Below are positions 15,590 to 23,619 of a stretch of DNA of 30,349 bases, one piece after another. Every line of letters begins with the position of its first letter. Positions within the stretch are counted from its first letter, which is position 1. A program made the translations under genes and the position numbers. Below the pieces are notes generated by a model. The model was given only the letters and a program-made list of their open reading frames with translations, was not told the DNA's origin and searched no databases. Source of the DNA: an uncultured Oscillospiraceae bacterium (GTDB lineage Bacteria; Bacillota; Clostridia; Oscillospirales; Ruminococcaceae); contig CAJUAN010000032.1 of the NCBI GenBank assembly GCA_910584715.1, positions 1-30,349 of the forward strand. Reading direction: 5' to 3'.

Positions 15590-17434
15590 ATGAAAAAGAA
15601 AAAAGACGAGGATCAAAACCCGTACCATAAGGATTACGGACTGTTCGGTAATATGCGGTACGTAATGAGCAATATGTTTAAATATGTACCGAAAATGCGG
15701 AGGTACATACCCGTAGGTATAATTTGTGCGCCGCTGATGCAGTACCTGTGGACGTTTATTACTAAATTTGTTATAGACATGATAACAAGCGAAAGCGGTT
15801 GGGAAACCTTGTTGTGGCTTATCTCGGCGGTAACGGCTGTGCAGATCGCTTCAACAATGCTGAACACATGGCGAAACAGCAAATGGTCGTGGTTTATCTA
15901 TGCCAGAATGAAAATGATGGTGGAATTCAACAGGAAAATAATGACCATTGACTTCAGGAATACCGAAGACACGGACGTTATGGACTGCCGTGAAAAGGGA
16001 GGCAGAGCTGCTCAGGGAAACGAAGTCGGCCTTGAGGGCATGATGAGACAGACGGTCAATCTGCTTGAATGTTCAGCGGTGACGGCGGTGGGACTTATAA
16101 TTTTAGGTACAATGAATATTTTTGTTGTACTTGTGATGATCCTTCTGTCCGCAATTGCGTTTGCTTCAAAAAATTACGCCAACAAAAGGTGCAAAAAAGA
16201 GGTCTGGGACCCACTTGCCAACTGGTGGCGCAGGAACCACTATATGAGCAATACCACCTGCGATTTTTCCGCTGCAAAGGATATTAGAATGTTCGGCTTG
16301 CGGGAGTGGCTGACGGAAAAATTTAAAAAGGAAAAAGCCGTAAGATACGAGGGGCAGAAGCTCAACGAAAAAATCTGGCTCGGCTGTTCGATATGTACAA
16401 ACATATGCTTTGCGGTATCTCAGGTGATCGTGTATGGCTGGCTTTTTTATAAGGCTTCAAAGGGAGAGATGACAATAGGCAATTTCAGCTTTTATGTAGC
16501 GTCCTCGGCCTCCTTTTACACATATGTCAGACAGATAATGGACAGCGTCGCCGATCTTTTGCAGCGCAGCCGCGAAGTGGACGACTGGCGCAGCTTCCTC
16601 GATATTGACGGCGGCGACCCCGACGAGGGTGTTGAAGTACCCCAATACGACAGTTACGAGTTTGAGTTTATAAATGTTTCTTTTAAGTACCCAAAGGCGG
16701 AAAACTACGCGCTGAAAAATTTGTCCCTGACCTTAAAGGCGGGGCAGCGGCTTGCGGTCGTAGGACTTAACGGCGCGGGAAAAAGCACCTTTATAAAGCT
16801 GCTTCTGCGGTTGTACGAGCCTACCGAGGGGGAGATCCTGCTGAACGGAGTGAACGTTGCTAAGTACAGCAAAACAAGCTACTACCGTATTTTTGCTCCC
16901 GTTTTTCAGGAAGTTAATTTGTTTGCGTTCCCCCTTGCGGAAAATGTTTCAATGAAGTCCCCCGACAGTACCGACAAAAGGTTTGCGGAAAGCTGTCTTG
17001 AAAACGCCGGCTTCGGGGAGAAACTAAAGGAACTGCCAAGCGGAGTTGACACGGAGGTACTGAAAGTAATTTACGATGACGGCACGGACTTATCGGGCGG
17101 TGAAAAGCAGAAGCTTGCCCTTGCCCGCGCACTCTATAAGGACTCTCCCGTGGTGGTTCTGGACGAGCCTACAGCTGCTTTGGACGCCCTTGCGGAAAGC
17201 AAGCTGTACGGCGATTTCGACAAGCTCATCGGCGGAAAAACGGCGGTGTACATTTCCCACAGATTAAGCTCCACCCAGTTCTGCAGCGAGGTGGCAATGT
17301 TCAGGGACGGCGAAATGGTGGAGCTGGGTACTCACAAGGAGCTGCTTGAAAGAGGCGGCGCGTATGCCGAAATGTTCAGAATTCAGGCGCAGTATTATGT
17401 GGATAACCCCGAGGAGGCGATAGAAAATGCATAA
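15590..17434 (+). CDS. ABC exporter half-transporter (permease fused to ATPase), first of a pair
   Basis: The 614-residue protein has a six-helix membrane domain (helices near residues 45-68, 72-92, 150-188 and 265-325) and a C-terminal ATPase. Nucleotide-binding motifs are GLNGAGKST (Walker A, ~393), FQEVNLFAF (Q-loop), LSGGEKQKLALARAL (signature, ~500), VVVLDEPTAALD (Walker B with the catalytic Glu) and AVYISHRLSS (His switch). All are intact. It probably pairs with the overlapping downstream gene as a heterodimeric exporter of a drug, peptide or lipid. GGGGAAG precedes the ATG. Two possible operators lie upstream. No peptidase domain or peptide precursor gene is visible, so the cargo is unknown. 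Confidence 0.93.
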   Translation: MKKKKDEDQNPYHKDYGLFGNMRYVMSNMFKYVPKMRRYIPVGIICAPLMQYLWTFITKFVIDMITSESGWETLLWLISAVTAVQIASTMLNTWRNSKWSWFIYARMKMMVEFNRKIMTIDFRNTEDTDVMDCREKGGRAAQGNEVGLEGMMRQTVNLLECSAVTAVGLIILGTMNIFVVLVMILLSAIAFASKNYANKRCKKEVWDPLANWWRRNHYMSNTTCDFSAAKDIRMFGLREWLTEKFKKEKAVRYEGQKLNEKIWLGCSICTNICFAVSQVIVYGWLFYKASKGEMTIGNFSFYVASSASFYTYVRQIMDSVADLLQRSREVDDWRSFLDIDGGDPDEGVEVPQYDSYEFEFINVSFKYPKAENYALKNLSLTLKAGQRLAVVGLNGAGKSTFIKLLLRLYEPTEGEILLNGVNVAKYSKTSYYRIFAPVFQEVNLFAFPLAENVSMKSPDSTDKRFAESCLENAGFGEKLKELPSGVDTEVLKVIYDDGTDLSGGEKQKLALARALYKDSPVVVLDEPTAALDALAESKLYGDFDKLIGGKTAVYISHRLSSTQFCSEVAMFRDGEMVELGTHKELLERGGAYAEMFRIQAQYYVDNPEEAIENA

Positions 17435-19247
17435 AAACCCCAAAGAGAGAAAAGCAAAAAGGTCTGTAACACGTGAGGCCCTGCTTTTCATGTTAAAGCT
17501 TGCCTGGCAGAAAAAACCGTCGCTTTTTGTTTTGTTTATACTTAGTATTTTTGTAGGCTTCGGTTATGAGATAATCAGTGTTATCATGCCGAAATTTGTT
17601 ATAGACGAGGCGGCTGCGGTAATAGGCGGAGGCGGCGCGGAGCACATAAAAACGGCTGCTTTGTACATATGCGTTTTTGTGGGTTTGAACTTGTTTTTTA
17701 GCATTTTAAGCAGTATTATAAGAACCCGTAGCAATGTGACAAAGGAATGGTTTGACGAGTATATAGACGTGCAGATAGGCGACCACGCAATGGCAATGGA
17801 TTTTGAAAATACCGAGAACCCTGAAGCTCTTGATACTTTGCAAAAAGCTAAAGAGGGCATGGATTGGTACAGCGGAGGCGTGTGCGGTATTCTTGACGCG
17901 TTTATGTTTATTATACAACAGATAGTACTTCTATGCGGCGTGTCAGTTGTGATACTGCTGACCTGTCCGCTGCTGCTGCCGGTGCAGATAATTTCGCTGA
18001 TAATCATTTCAATTTTCAATGCCAAAAGCAACGAAATACGTAAAGAGTCATTTTTAAAGCTTGCAAAAAGCAACCGTGTTTTCGGGTACGTTCTGTACGA
18101 GCTTGCCGATTTCAGGCTGGGCAAGGATATACGGCTTTACGAAAGTGCGGATATGATGTGCGGAAAAGCGGAGCATTTCAGCGATATGCAAAGCGCGGAG
18201 TGGATAAGCGTGGACGGAAAGACCTGTAAAAATTCATGGGTAATGGATATCGTCAATTCGGTCAGGGACAGTATCAGCTATTTTTACATTGGCTTTCTTG
18301 CACTGACAAAGGCGATAACCATAGGCGATTTTTCTATGTGTATAGGCGGTTCAAGCAAATTTTACTGGAGTCTGCACAGAATTATTACGGGCGTTCAGGA
18401 CATATCAAAAAGATGCGATTACGCTCACAAGTACATTGAGTTTATGGAGTACCCCGCCGCAATGGTAAAAGGAGAAAAAAACGTGAAAAGCGGTGAGCAC
18501 GTCATTGAATTTGTGAACGTCGGTTTCAGATATCCGCGCTCTGAAAATTACGTGCTTAAAAATATAAATATTAAGATCGCGTCGGGAGAGCACCTTTCCA
18601 TAGTGGGACTTAACGGTGCGGGCAAGACAACCTTCATCAAGCTTTTGTGCAGACTTTACGACGTTACCGAGGGGGAAATTCTTATAGACGGCGTGAATAT
18701 AAAGGAGTATGATCAGGAAGAATACCGCAGGCTTTTTGCGGTGGTTTTTCAGGATTTTCAGCTTTTCGCATTCAGCATGAGAGAGAATATCGCTTTGTGC
18801 TGTGAAGCGGACGATGACCGTATAAACGAAGTTTTGAAACAGTCGGGACTGTACGGCGACGTTCAGAAGCTGGAGCACGGTCTTGATACCACTCTGTTCA
18901 AAAGTTTTGACGAAAAGGGTACTGAGCTTTCCGGCGGTCAGGAGCAAAAGACAGCAATAAGCCGTGCGTTGTACAAAAACGCTCCAATAGTTATTCTTGA
19001 CGAGCCTACAGCGGCTCTCGACCCTGTTGCGGAGTATGATATTTACCGTCAGTTCAACACGCTTGTAGGCGGGAAGACTGCCATATATATTTCTCACAGG
19101 CTTTCAAGCTGCAAATTTTGCGATAAGATAGCGGTGTTTGCTGAGGATACTATTAAAGAGTACGGCACTCATGACGAGCTTGCCGATATTCGCGGCGGTA
19201 TTTATTCCGAAATGTTTGCGGCACAGGCGCAGTATTATGTTTCATAG
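17427..19247 (+). CDS. ABC exporter half-transporter, second of a pair
   Basis: This 606-residue protein overlaps the previous gene by 8 bp, implying coupled translation. It has the same plan as its partner: an N-terminal six-helix domain starting with KKPSLFVLFILSIFVGFGY, then an ATPase with GLNGAGKTT (Walker A, ~393), FQDFQLFAF, LSGGQEQKTAISRAL (signature), VILDEPTAALD (Walker B with catalytic Glu) and AIYISHRLSS. Both ATP sites of a heterodimer would therefore look catalytically competent, unlike exporters with one degenerate site. An 8-bp motif TTTCATAG is tandemly repeated over and just after its stop. The cargo is unknown. Confidence 0.93.
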   Translation: MHKNPKERKAKRSVTREALLFMLKLAWQKKPSLFVLFILSIFVGFGYEIISVIMPKFVIDEAAAVIGGGGAEHIKTAALYICVFVGLNLFFSILSSIIRTRSNVTKEWFDEYIDVQIGDHAMAMDFENTENPEALDTLQKAKEGMDWYSGGVCGILDAFMFIIQQIVLLCGVSVVILLTCPLLLPVQIISLIIISIFNAKSNEIRKESFLKLAKSNRVFGYVLYELADFRLGKDIRLYESADMMCGKAEHFSDMQSAEWISVDGKTCKNSWVMDIVNSVRDSISYFYIGFLALTKAITIGDFSMCIGGSSKFYWSLHRIITGVQDISKRCDYAHKYIEFMEYPAAMVKGEKNVKSGEHVIEFVNVGFRYPRSENYVLKNINIKIASGEHLSIVGLNGAGKTTFIKLLCRLYDVTEGEILIDGVNIKEYDQEEYRRLFAVVFQDFQLFAFSMRENIALCCEADDDRINEVLKQSGLYGDVQKLEHGLDTTLFKSFDEKGTELSGGQEQKTAISRALYKNAPIVILDEPTAALDPVAEYDIYRQFNTLVGGKTAIYISHRLSSCKFCDKIAVFAEDTIKEYGTHDELADIRGGIYSEMFAAQAQYYVS

Positions 19248-19270
19248 TTTCATAGCTTCATATTTCATAG
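19240..19270. repeat. TTTCATAG tandem repeat over the exporter stop codon
   Basis: TTTCATAG at 19240, 19248 and 19263, with a degenerate CTTCATA at 19256, form a short tandem array. The first copy contains the exporter's TAG stop. It probably arose by slippage. The rest of 19248-19489 has no supported gene; an unstarted 42-codon frame (19294-19422) is its only other coding-like stretch. Confidence 0.6.
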
Positions 19271-19429
19271 CGTATAATTTTTTGTTTTGTTAACGCAGTG
19301 CTGCTTTTATAAAGCAAATTGCTGTTCCCGATTACGACGGCTTGAAAGCAGAACAAGCGGCGCAGTTTTGGAACGTTAATAATAATCCCAATTACTGCTG
19401 TAAAACCTGGATATGTGCATAAATGACAT

Positions 19430-19475
19430 AAAACCGCCGGCTGTTTGCTAAAGTAAAAACAGCCGGCGGTTTTTA
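19430..19475. terminator. Bidirectional terminator between exporter and secreted-protein genes
   Basis: AAAACCGCCGGCTGTTT (19430-19446) pairs perfectly over 17 bp with AAACAGCCGGCGGTTTT (19457-19473). A-rich and T-rich flanks serve both the plus-strand exporter and the minus-strand secreted-protein gene ending at 19490. Confidence 0.92.
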
Positions 19476-19489
19476 GGTTGATATGTCAG

Positions 19490-22414
19490 TTAGTACACAA
19501 ATACAATATCGTCAAGTCTGCGCTTTTTCAAAATACGGTATCTGCGTTTTTTATTGGAAAATCTTAGATTCTTGCCTTTGTCATATTCGGGAATAGTTAC
19601 TCCGCCGTTTGCTGAATTCGACATATCTATCGGAGTCTCTGCGCTGTGCGCCGCTGAAGCCGAGGAAACGTCCTCCAGAACAGGAAAATCATCAATTGTT
19701 ATCAGCCAGCTTGAAGCGTGCGTAAAACGCAGCTTCGTTTGACCGTCCGTTATTTCCGCACTGTCTCCGAATTCAAAGCTTCTTGATTTGTAGCAATAGG
19801 AATTTGCATATTTTCCGCTGTATTTATCTCCGAGGTCTACTGTAAGCTCAGCGGTAAATCCGAAGTCGCCGTTATGCCGCAGGTCTATCTGTACCGTCTT
19901 TGAATCACCGAAGAATTCCTGAACGGTACTTCTGGGTATCGCGGAAAGCTTTCTCACTCTCATATCAACAGTCTTTGCCCTGTCAACGCCCATTCCGTTT
20001 ATTGTCCATGTAAAGCTTCTGTTCATGATAAGTACGAGGTCAATATCTCTGCCCGCAATGTCGGAAACGATATTTTTCGGAAGCTCCGTTGTTCCGTTCA
20101 TATTTACCCGAACCGTTTCTCCGTCGGGAGTAGCCCATATGTCGTCAGAAATGACAGCCCAGCCTATTTTTCCGTTTTCGTCCTGCAAAAACGGTTCCTT
20201 TGAAACGGGTACTGTGGGTGTGGGCGCGGCGGAGCCGCTCGGAGGATAGTACGGAATATAGGGGGGATTTGTCGCCGTAGGCTCTGTAACCGGCGGTTCC
20301 GTAACGGGAGGCTCGGTTACCGTGGGTTCCGTATCGCTGGGGTTCGTAACGGGAGGCTGAGTATCCGAAGATTCCGTATCGCTTGGATCGGTCTCGGGAG
20401 GCTGAGTGTCTGAAGATTCCGTGTCGCTCGGATCGGTCTCGGGAGGCTGCGTATCCGAAGATTCCGTATCACTCGGATCGGTCTCTGGCGGCTCGGTTTC
20501 CGAAACAGAGGTGTCCGTAGGCGTTTCATAGTTCGGGTCGGGTCTTTGACAGACCCTGCATTTTCCGTCAACAAAAATGTGTTCTTCCTTGCCGTCAACC
20601 ACGTCGGTGTGCCCGCAGGTCGACTCGTGCCAGTGGTATGTGTCGTCGCTCGACCAAGCGGGAGAATATGTATGCGTATGTAATTTATCAATGCTTTCGG
20701 TTTTAGTGGCGGAGCATACCGTACACTTATATGTCATCTCGCCCTCTTCAGTTTCGGTGGACGGCTTTGTTACTTCGCCCTCGTCCCAAGTGTGGTCGGA
20801 CTTTTCGCTTTCCGCGCCGCATTTTGTACATATTTGCCAGTGCTGATCGTCGTCATTTTGGTAATCGATTCCAAAGTCGTGTCCTGTTTGGGGAATTATG
20901 TCCGTTTCCTTTTTACCGCACCCGCTTCTCTGACATACGTGTTCCTTTGTTCCGTCGGTTGTACAGGTAGCTTCATCAACCGTCGTCCAGTCACCAAAAT
21001 CGTGTCCCAGCGCAGGCAGTATACCGGGCTCAAACGGATCAAAATTGCTCCATGACTCGAATGTCATTCCGCAGTCATCACACAGAACGTACATTTGAAA
21101 GCCTGTCTTTGTACAGGTCGGTTCAACTTTAAATACCGCTGTTCTGCTGCGATGCTTGCAAGCTTCAAATGCGGGGTACACTGTTGTATCGCCTTTCAGC
21201 TCAATACTGCTGTTTCCCAGCGGTCTGTTTGGCGTTTCACTCCAACCGCCGAAAATATGCCCCTTTAACTTCAGGTTCTTAGGCAGCTCGACCTCCATAT
21301 ATCTCGGATAATATGCGGGATCGGGAATATCGCCGACTATGCCCGTCAGGTCTCCCGTGTCTAAAGTCAGAAGAACGCACAGCGCGCCCTCGTCCGAATA
21401 ACGCTTTACCTTTGTTATCTCCGAGTCCGATGTGAAATAATCGGCAGGATCGGCGTCGCCCATTGCTTCGTTCCAATTGTCCGTAAATATGTAGCTGCGA
21501 TCACAAGAGGCTATGCCTATTTCAAAGCCGCTGCCGAGACGTCCCGTAATGTGCAGCTTATTATTGCTAAGACTTAAATTAAATGGATTGCCGTCTTTAT
21601 CATGGTTATCCTTAATTACGGGGGAGCCTGAAATATACGGCGTTTTACTTACAATTACTCCGCCTTTATCGTTATTTATAATTTTACCGCCGTTAATTTC
21701 AAACCTTCCATATGCTTCTGCGCCGAAGCCGTGATTGCCCGATATTTCGCCTTCATTTATTATTATGGTCGTGCCGTCGTCAAAAGAACGTACACCTGCG
21801 CCGGCGAATTCACTCTGTACAGTATTATTTGTTATTTTTCCTCCGTTCATTATAAACGTACCGTTGTCCCCCAAAGCTACGCCGCCGATGTCTTCTCCGT
21901 TGTATCCCGTAATCTCGCCGGCATACATTGTAAATTTCCCGTTTTTGGAAATGTTAACGCCGCGTTCCTGCCGATCCTCTCTTCCGGTGCCGATCAGCTT
22001 TCCGCCGTACATATTAAACTCTCCGCATACAATGTGCATACCGTAGATGCTCGGTGTGCTAAACGTAGTAATACTTCCTGTTCCTTTGCAGTCGCACAGG
22101 TTAAACGTTACGTTTTCACTTATTTCAATACGCGTCGGATTGATGCTGTATCCGTTAAGGCATAAATTATATACTCCGGGTTCTTCTATACGCCACATGG
22201 TTACATGACTTACATTACCGGTAAGATAATAGCTTCCCGGTCTTATCGAACCGCCCGGATACGGCTGAAATTCTATGCCGCTGCCGCCGCAGGATACGGA
22301 CATATCGTGAACATGAGACGCGGGATCGGTCGCCGAGACTGTTAAAGTCCCCGGATCGAAGAGCATTAAAGTCATACACAAGGCTGTAAAAAGTGAAACA
22401 AATCTTTTTATCAT
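19490..22414 (-). CDS. Large modular secreted protein with beta-helix, Cys-x-x-Cys repeats and Ser/Thr/Pro stalk
   Basis: The 974-residue protein begins with a signal peptide (MIKRFVSLFTALCMTLMLF..., cleavage near 29). Residues ~60-260 have repeats such as NGGKITNNTV and NEGEISGN, typical of a right-handed parallel beta-helix. Residues ~371-411 (KLKGHIFGGWSETPNR) resemble an InlB B-type repeat. Residues ~411-630 hold Cys motifs (CDDCG, CQRSGCG, CTKCG, CTVC, CRVC) alternating with H-D-F/H-x-W, as in many gut Firmicutes surface proteins. A stalk (~630-728) contains four 15-residue repeats of the type PETDPSDTESSDTQP. After a folded C-terminal domain the protein ends in a very basic tail (KKRRYRILKKRRLDD) and then IVFVY, with no LPXTG anchor. 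AGGAGG lies 6 bp before the ATG. A role in adhesion or surface binding is likely but inferred. Confidence 0.85.
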   Translation of the reverse strand: MIKRFVSLFTALCMTLMLFDPGTLTVSATDPASHVHDMSVSCGGSGIEFQPYPGGSIRPGSYYLTGNVSHVTMWRIEEPGVYNLCLNGYSINPTRIEISENVTFNLCDCKGTGSITTFSTPSIYGMHIVCGEFNMYGGKLIGTGREDRQERGVNISKNGKFTMYAGEITGYNGEDIGGVALGDNGTFIMNGGKITNNTVQSEFAGAGVRSFDDGTTIIINEGEISGNHGFGAEAYGRFEINGGKIINNDKGGVIVSKTPYISGSPVIKDNHDKDGNPFNLSLSNNKLHITGRLGSGFEIGIASCDRSYIFTDNWNEAMGDADPADYFTSDSEITKVKRYSDEGALCVLLTLDTGDLTGIVGDIPDPAYYPRYMEVELPKNLKLKGHIFGGWSETPNRPLGNSSIELKGDTTVYPAFEACKHRSRTAVFKVEPTCTKTGFQMYVLCDDCGMTFESWSNFDPFEPGILPALGHDFGDWTTVDEATCTTDGTKEHVCQRSGCGKKETDIIPQTGHDFGIDYQNDDDQHWQICTKCGAESEKSDHTWDEGEVTKPSTETEEGEMTYKCTVCSATKTESIDKLHTHTYSPAWSSDDTYHWHESTCGHTDVVDGKEEHIFVDGKCRVCQRPDPNYETPTDTSVSETEPPETDPSDTESSDTQPPETDPSDTESSDTQPPETDPSDTESSDTQPPVTNPSDTEPTVTEPPVTEPPVTEPTATNPPYIPYYPPSGSAAPTPTVPVSKEPFLQDENGKIGWAVISDDIWATPDGETVRVNMNGTTELPKNIVSDIAGRDIDLVLIMNRSFTWTINGMGVDRAKTVDMRVRKLSAIPRSTVQEFFGDSKTVQIDLRHNGDFGFTAELTVDLGDKYSGKYANSYCYKSRSFEFGDSAEITDGQTKLRFTHASSWLITIDDFPVLEDVSSASAAHSAETPIDMSNSANGGVTIPEYDKGKNLRFSNKKRRYRILKKRRLDDIVFVY
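20331..20510 (-). repeat. Four 45-bp tandem repeats encoding the Ser/Thr/Pro stalk
   Basis: Copies start at 20331, 20376, 20421 and 20466; the middle two are nearly identical, the outer two more diverged. Each encodes 15 residues (TESSDTQPPETDPSD type). The unit is a multiple of three, so copy-number changes keep the frame and would alter stalk length. Confidence 0.85.
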
Positions 22415-22454
22415 TGTGATCCTCCTTATAATTTAGGTTGTTTGGCTAAAAAAA

Positions 22455-22484
22455 TTTATAACGGTTAAATTGGTATTTCCTCAA
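22455..22484 (-). promoter_or_regulatory. Probable promoter of the secreted-protein gene
   Basis: On the minus strand TTGAGG (22479-22484) is followed after 18 bp by TATAAA (22455-22460), ~40 bp before the start of the 974-residue gene. Confidence 0.5.
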
Positions 22485-22545
22485 AGGCCCAATTTTAGTC
22501 AGACTTTTACAGCAAAGTTTACCATAAGTCCTGCATGATTTCAAC

Positions 22546-22578
22546 GGAAATCACTTAAATGACAGGAAATTCACTTAA
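22546..22578 (-). promoter_or_regulatory. Direct repeat GGAAAT(T)CACTTAA, possible activator site
   Basis: GGAAATCACTTAA (22546-22558) and GGAAATTCACTTAA (22565-22578) have their conserved ends 20 bp apart, two helical turns, ~60 bp upstream of the proposed -35 of the secreted-protein gene. Paired direct repeats at this spacing suit a dimeric activator. The regulator is not identified. Confidence 0.4.
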
Positions 22579-22654
22579 TCGACGCTTTGACGGCAAATAT
22601 TTGCATCCCAAAGCCGCCTGTGCTGCTTATGTATAAAAGTATAGCACCAAAAAT

Positions 22655-22692
22655 AACAAAGACCTGTAATTGACAAAATTAACAGGTCTTTT
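22655..22692 (-). terminator. Terminator of the lone ABC ATPase gene
   Basis: AAGACCTGT (22659-22667) pairs with ACAGGTCTT (22682-22690), extended by an AATT/AATT pairing. On the minus strand it is followed by TTTGTTATTTTTGG. It lies 30 bp after the ATPase stop. Confidence 0.75.
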
Positions 22693-22722
22693 GACGAAAA
22701 TATCGTATACTGTAACGCTTTT

Positions 22723-23403
22723 TCAGTTTCTGACGTCGGCAGCAACCCTGCCGTCGGAAATGCGTATCGTCCGCGCCGCTTGGGCGGCTACTGCGTCGTC
22801 GTGGGTAATGATTATCACGGTTTTTCCCTGAGCGTTAAGGTCGTACAAAATACGCATCACTTCTTTGCCGCAGCGGCTGTCGAGGTTCCCCGTAGGTTCG
22901 TCGGCAAGTATCACCGGCGGCTCGGCGGCAATCGCCCGCGCTATAGCCACCCGCTGCTGCTGACCTCCAGACATTCGGCTCGGCAGGTGATCCATGCGGC
23001 TGCCAAGAGACACCTTTTGCAGGGCGTGCGCCGCAAGTTCGCTTCTTACGTTTTTGGACATTCCGCGGTACATGAGCGGAAGCTCAACGTTTTCCCGTGC
23101 GGTAAGGGCGGGTATCAGATTAAAGCTCTGAAAAATAAATCCTATCTCTTTGTTCCTTATTTGGGACAGCTTTTTTTCGCCCAGTTCTCTTACTGAAGTA
23201 CCGTCGAGAAAATAATCCCCCGACGTCTGCACGTCCAGACAGCCAAGCAGGTTCATAAGCGTGGACTTCCCCGACCCCGAAGCTCCCGCGATCGCTACAA
23301 ACTCCCCGCGGTTCACCGTCAGGGAAACGTTGTCCAGCGCGGACACGCGGCTTTCTCCCTCGCCGTAAAGCTTCGATATGTTCCTAAGTTCTATCAGCGG
23401 CAT
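22723..23403 (-). CDS. ABC transporter ATP-binding protein, MacB/LolD type, without adjacent permease
   Basis: The 226-residue ATPase has all motifs: GASGSGKST (Walker A), FQSFNLIPALTARENVELPL (Q-loop region), MSGGQQQRVAIARA (signature), VILADEPTGNLD (Walker B plus catalytic Glu) and IIITHD (His switch). NLIPALTARENV and DEPTGNLDS are typical of the MacB/LolD/FtsE-like group, which works with a four-helix FtsX/MacB-type permease in lipoprotein, peptide or antibiotic export or in sensing. No such permease or membrane-fusion partner is next to it, so it must pair with a subunit encoded elsewhere or be an orphan. GGAAG precedes the ATG. The length is normal. Confidence 0.93.
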   Translation of the reverse strand: MPLIELRNISKLYGEGESRVSALDNVSLTVNRGEFVAIAGASGSGKSTLMNLLGCLDVQTSGDYFLDGTSVRELGEKKLSQIRNKEIGFIFQSFNLIPALTARENVELPLMYRGMSKNVRSELAAHALQKVSLGSRMDHLPSRMSGGQQQRVAIARAIAAEPPVILADEPTGNLDSRCGKEVMRILYDLNAQGKTVIIITHDDAVAAQAARTIRISDGRVAADVRN

Positions 23404-23554
23404 AAAAAACTTCCTTTCGGTTTAAAATTTTCCTTTGGAAGTATTATGCCCGACGTTTTCCGGAATATCAGCCCCATAGAAACAAACGCTAAATGTGTAC
23501 AAATTTTAAATTTTAATTTTTTTTGAAAAAAATGAAAAAAATTCCCGATTTAAA

Positions 23555-23563
23555 TGGTATTAT
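23555..23563 (+). promoter_or_regulatory. Extended -10 promoter of the YcdB-SLH gene
   Basis: TGGTATTAT at 23555-23563 fits an extended -10 (TGN followed by TATTAT) without a clear -35, ~57 bp before the start at 23620. Confidence 0.45.
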
Positions 23564-23619
23564 AGACAGAGACCTGATTACCGATTAAAACATATAAAAC
23601 CAAAAGGGGAGGAACTATT

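Noticed and set aside
20331..20510. Possible CRISPR-like array
   Set aside because: The repeats are contiguous, in frame, and encode a Ser/Thr/Pro stalk; there are no spacers.
20317..20691. 124-codon minus-strand frame rich in Arg and Pro
   Set aside because: It is an off-frame reading of the tandem repeats in the 974-residue gene.
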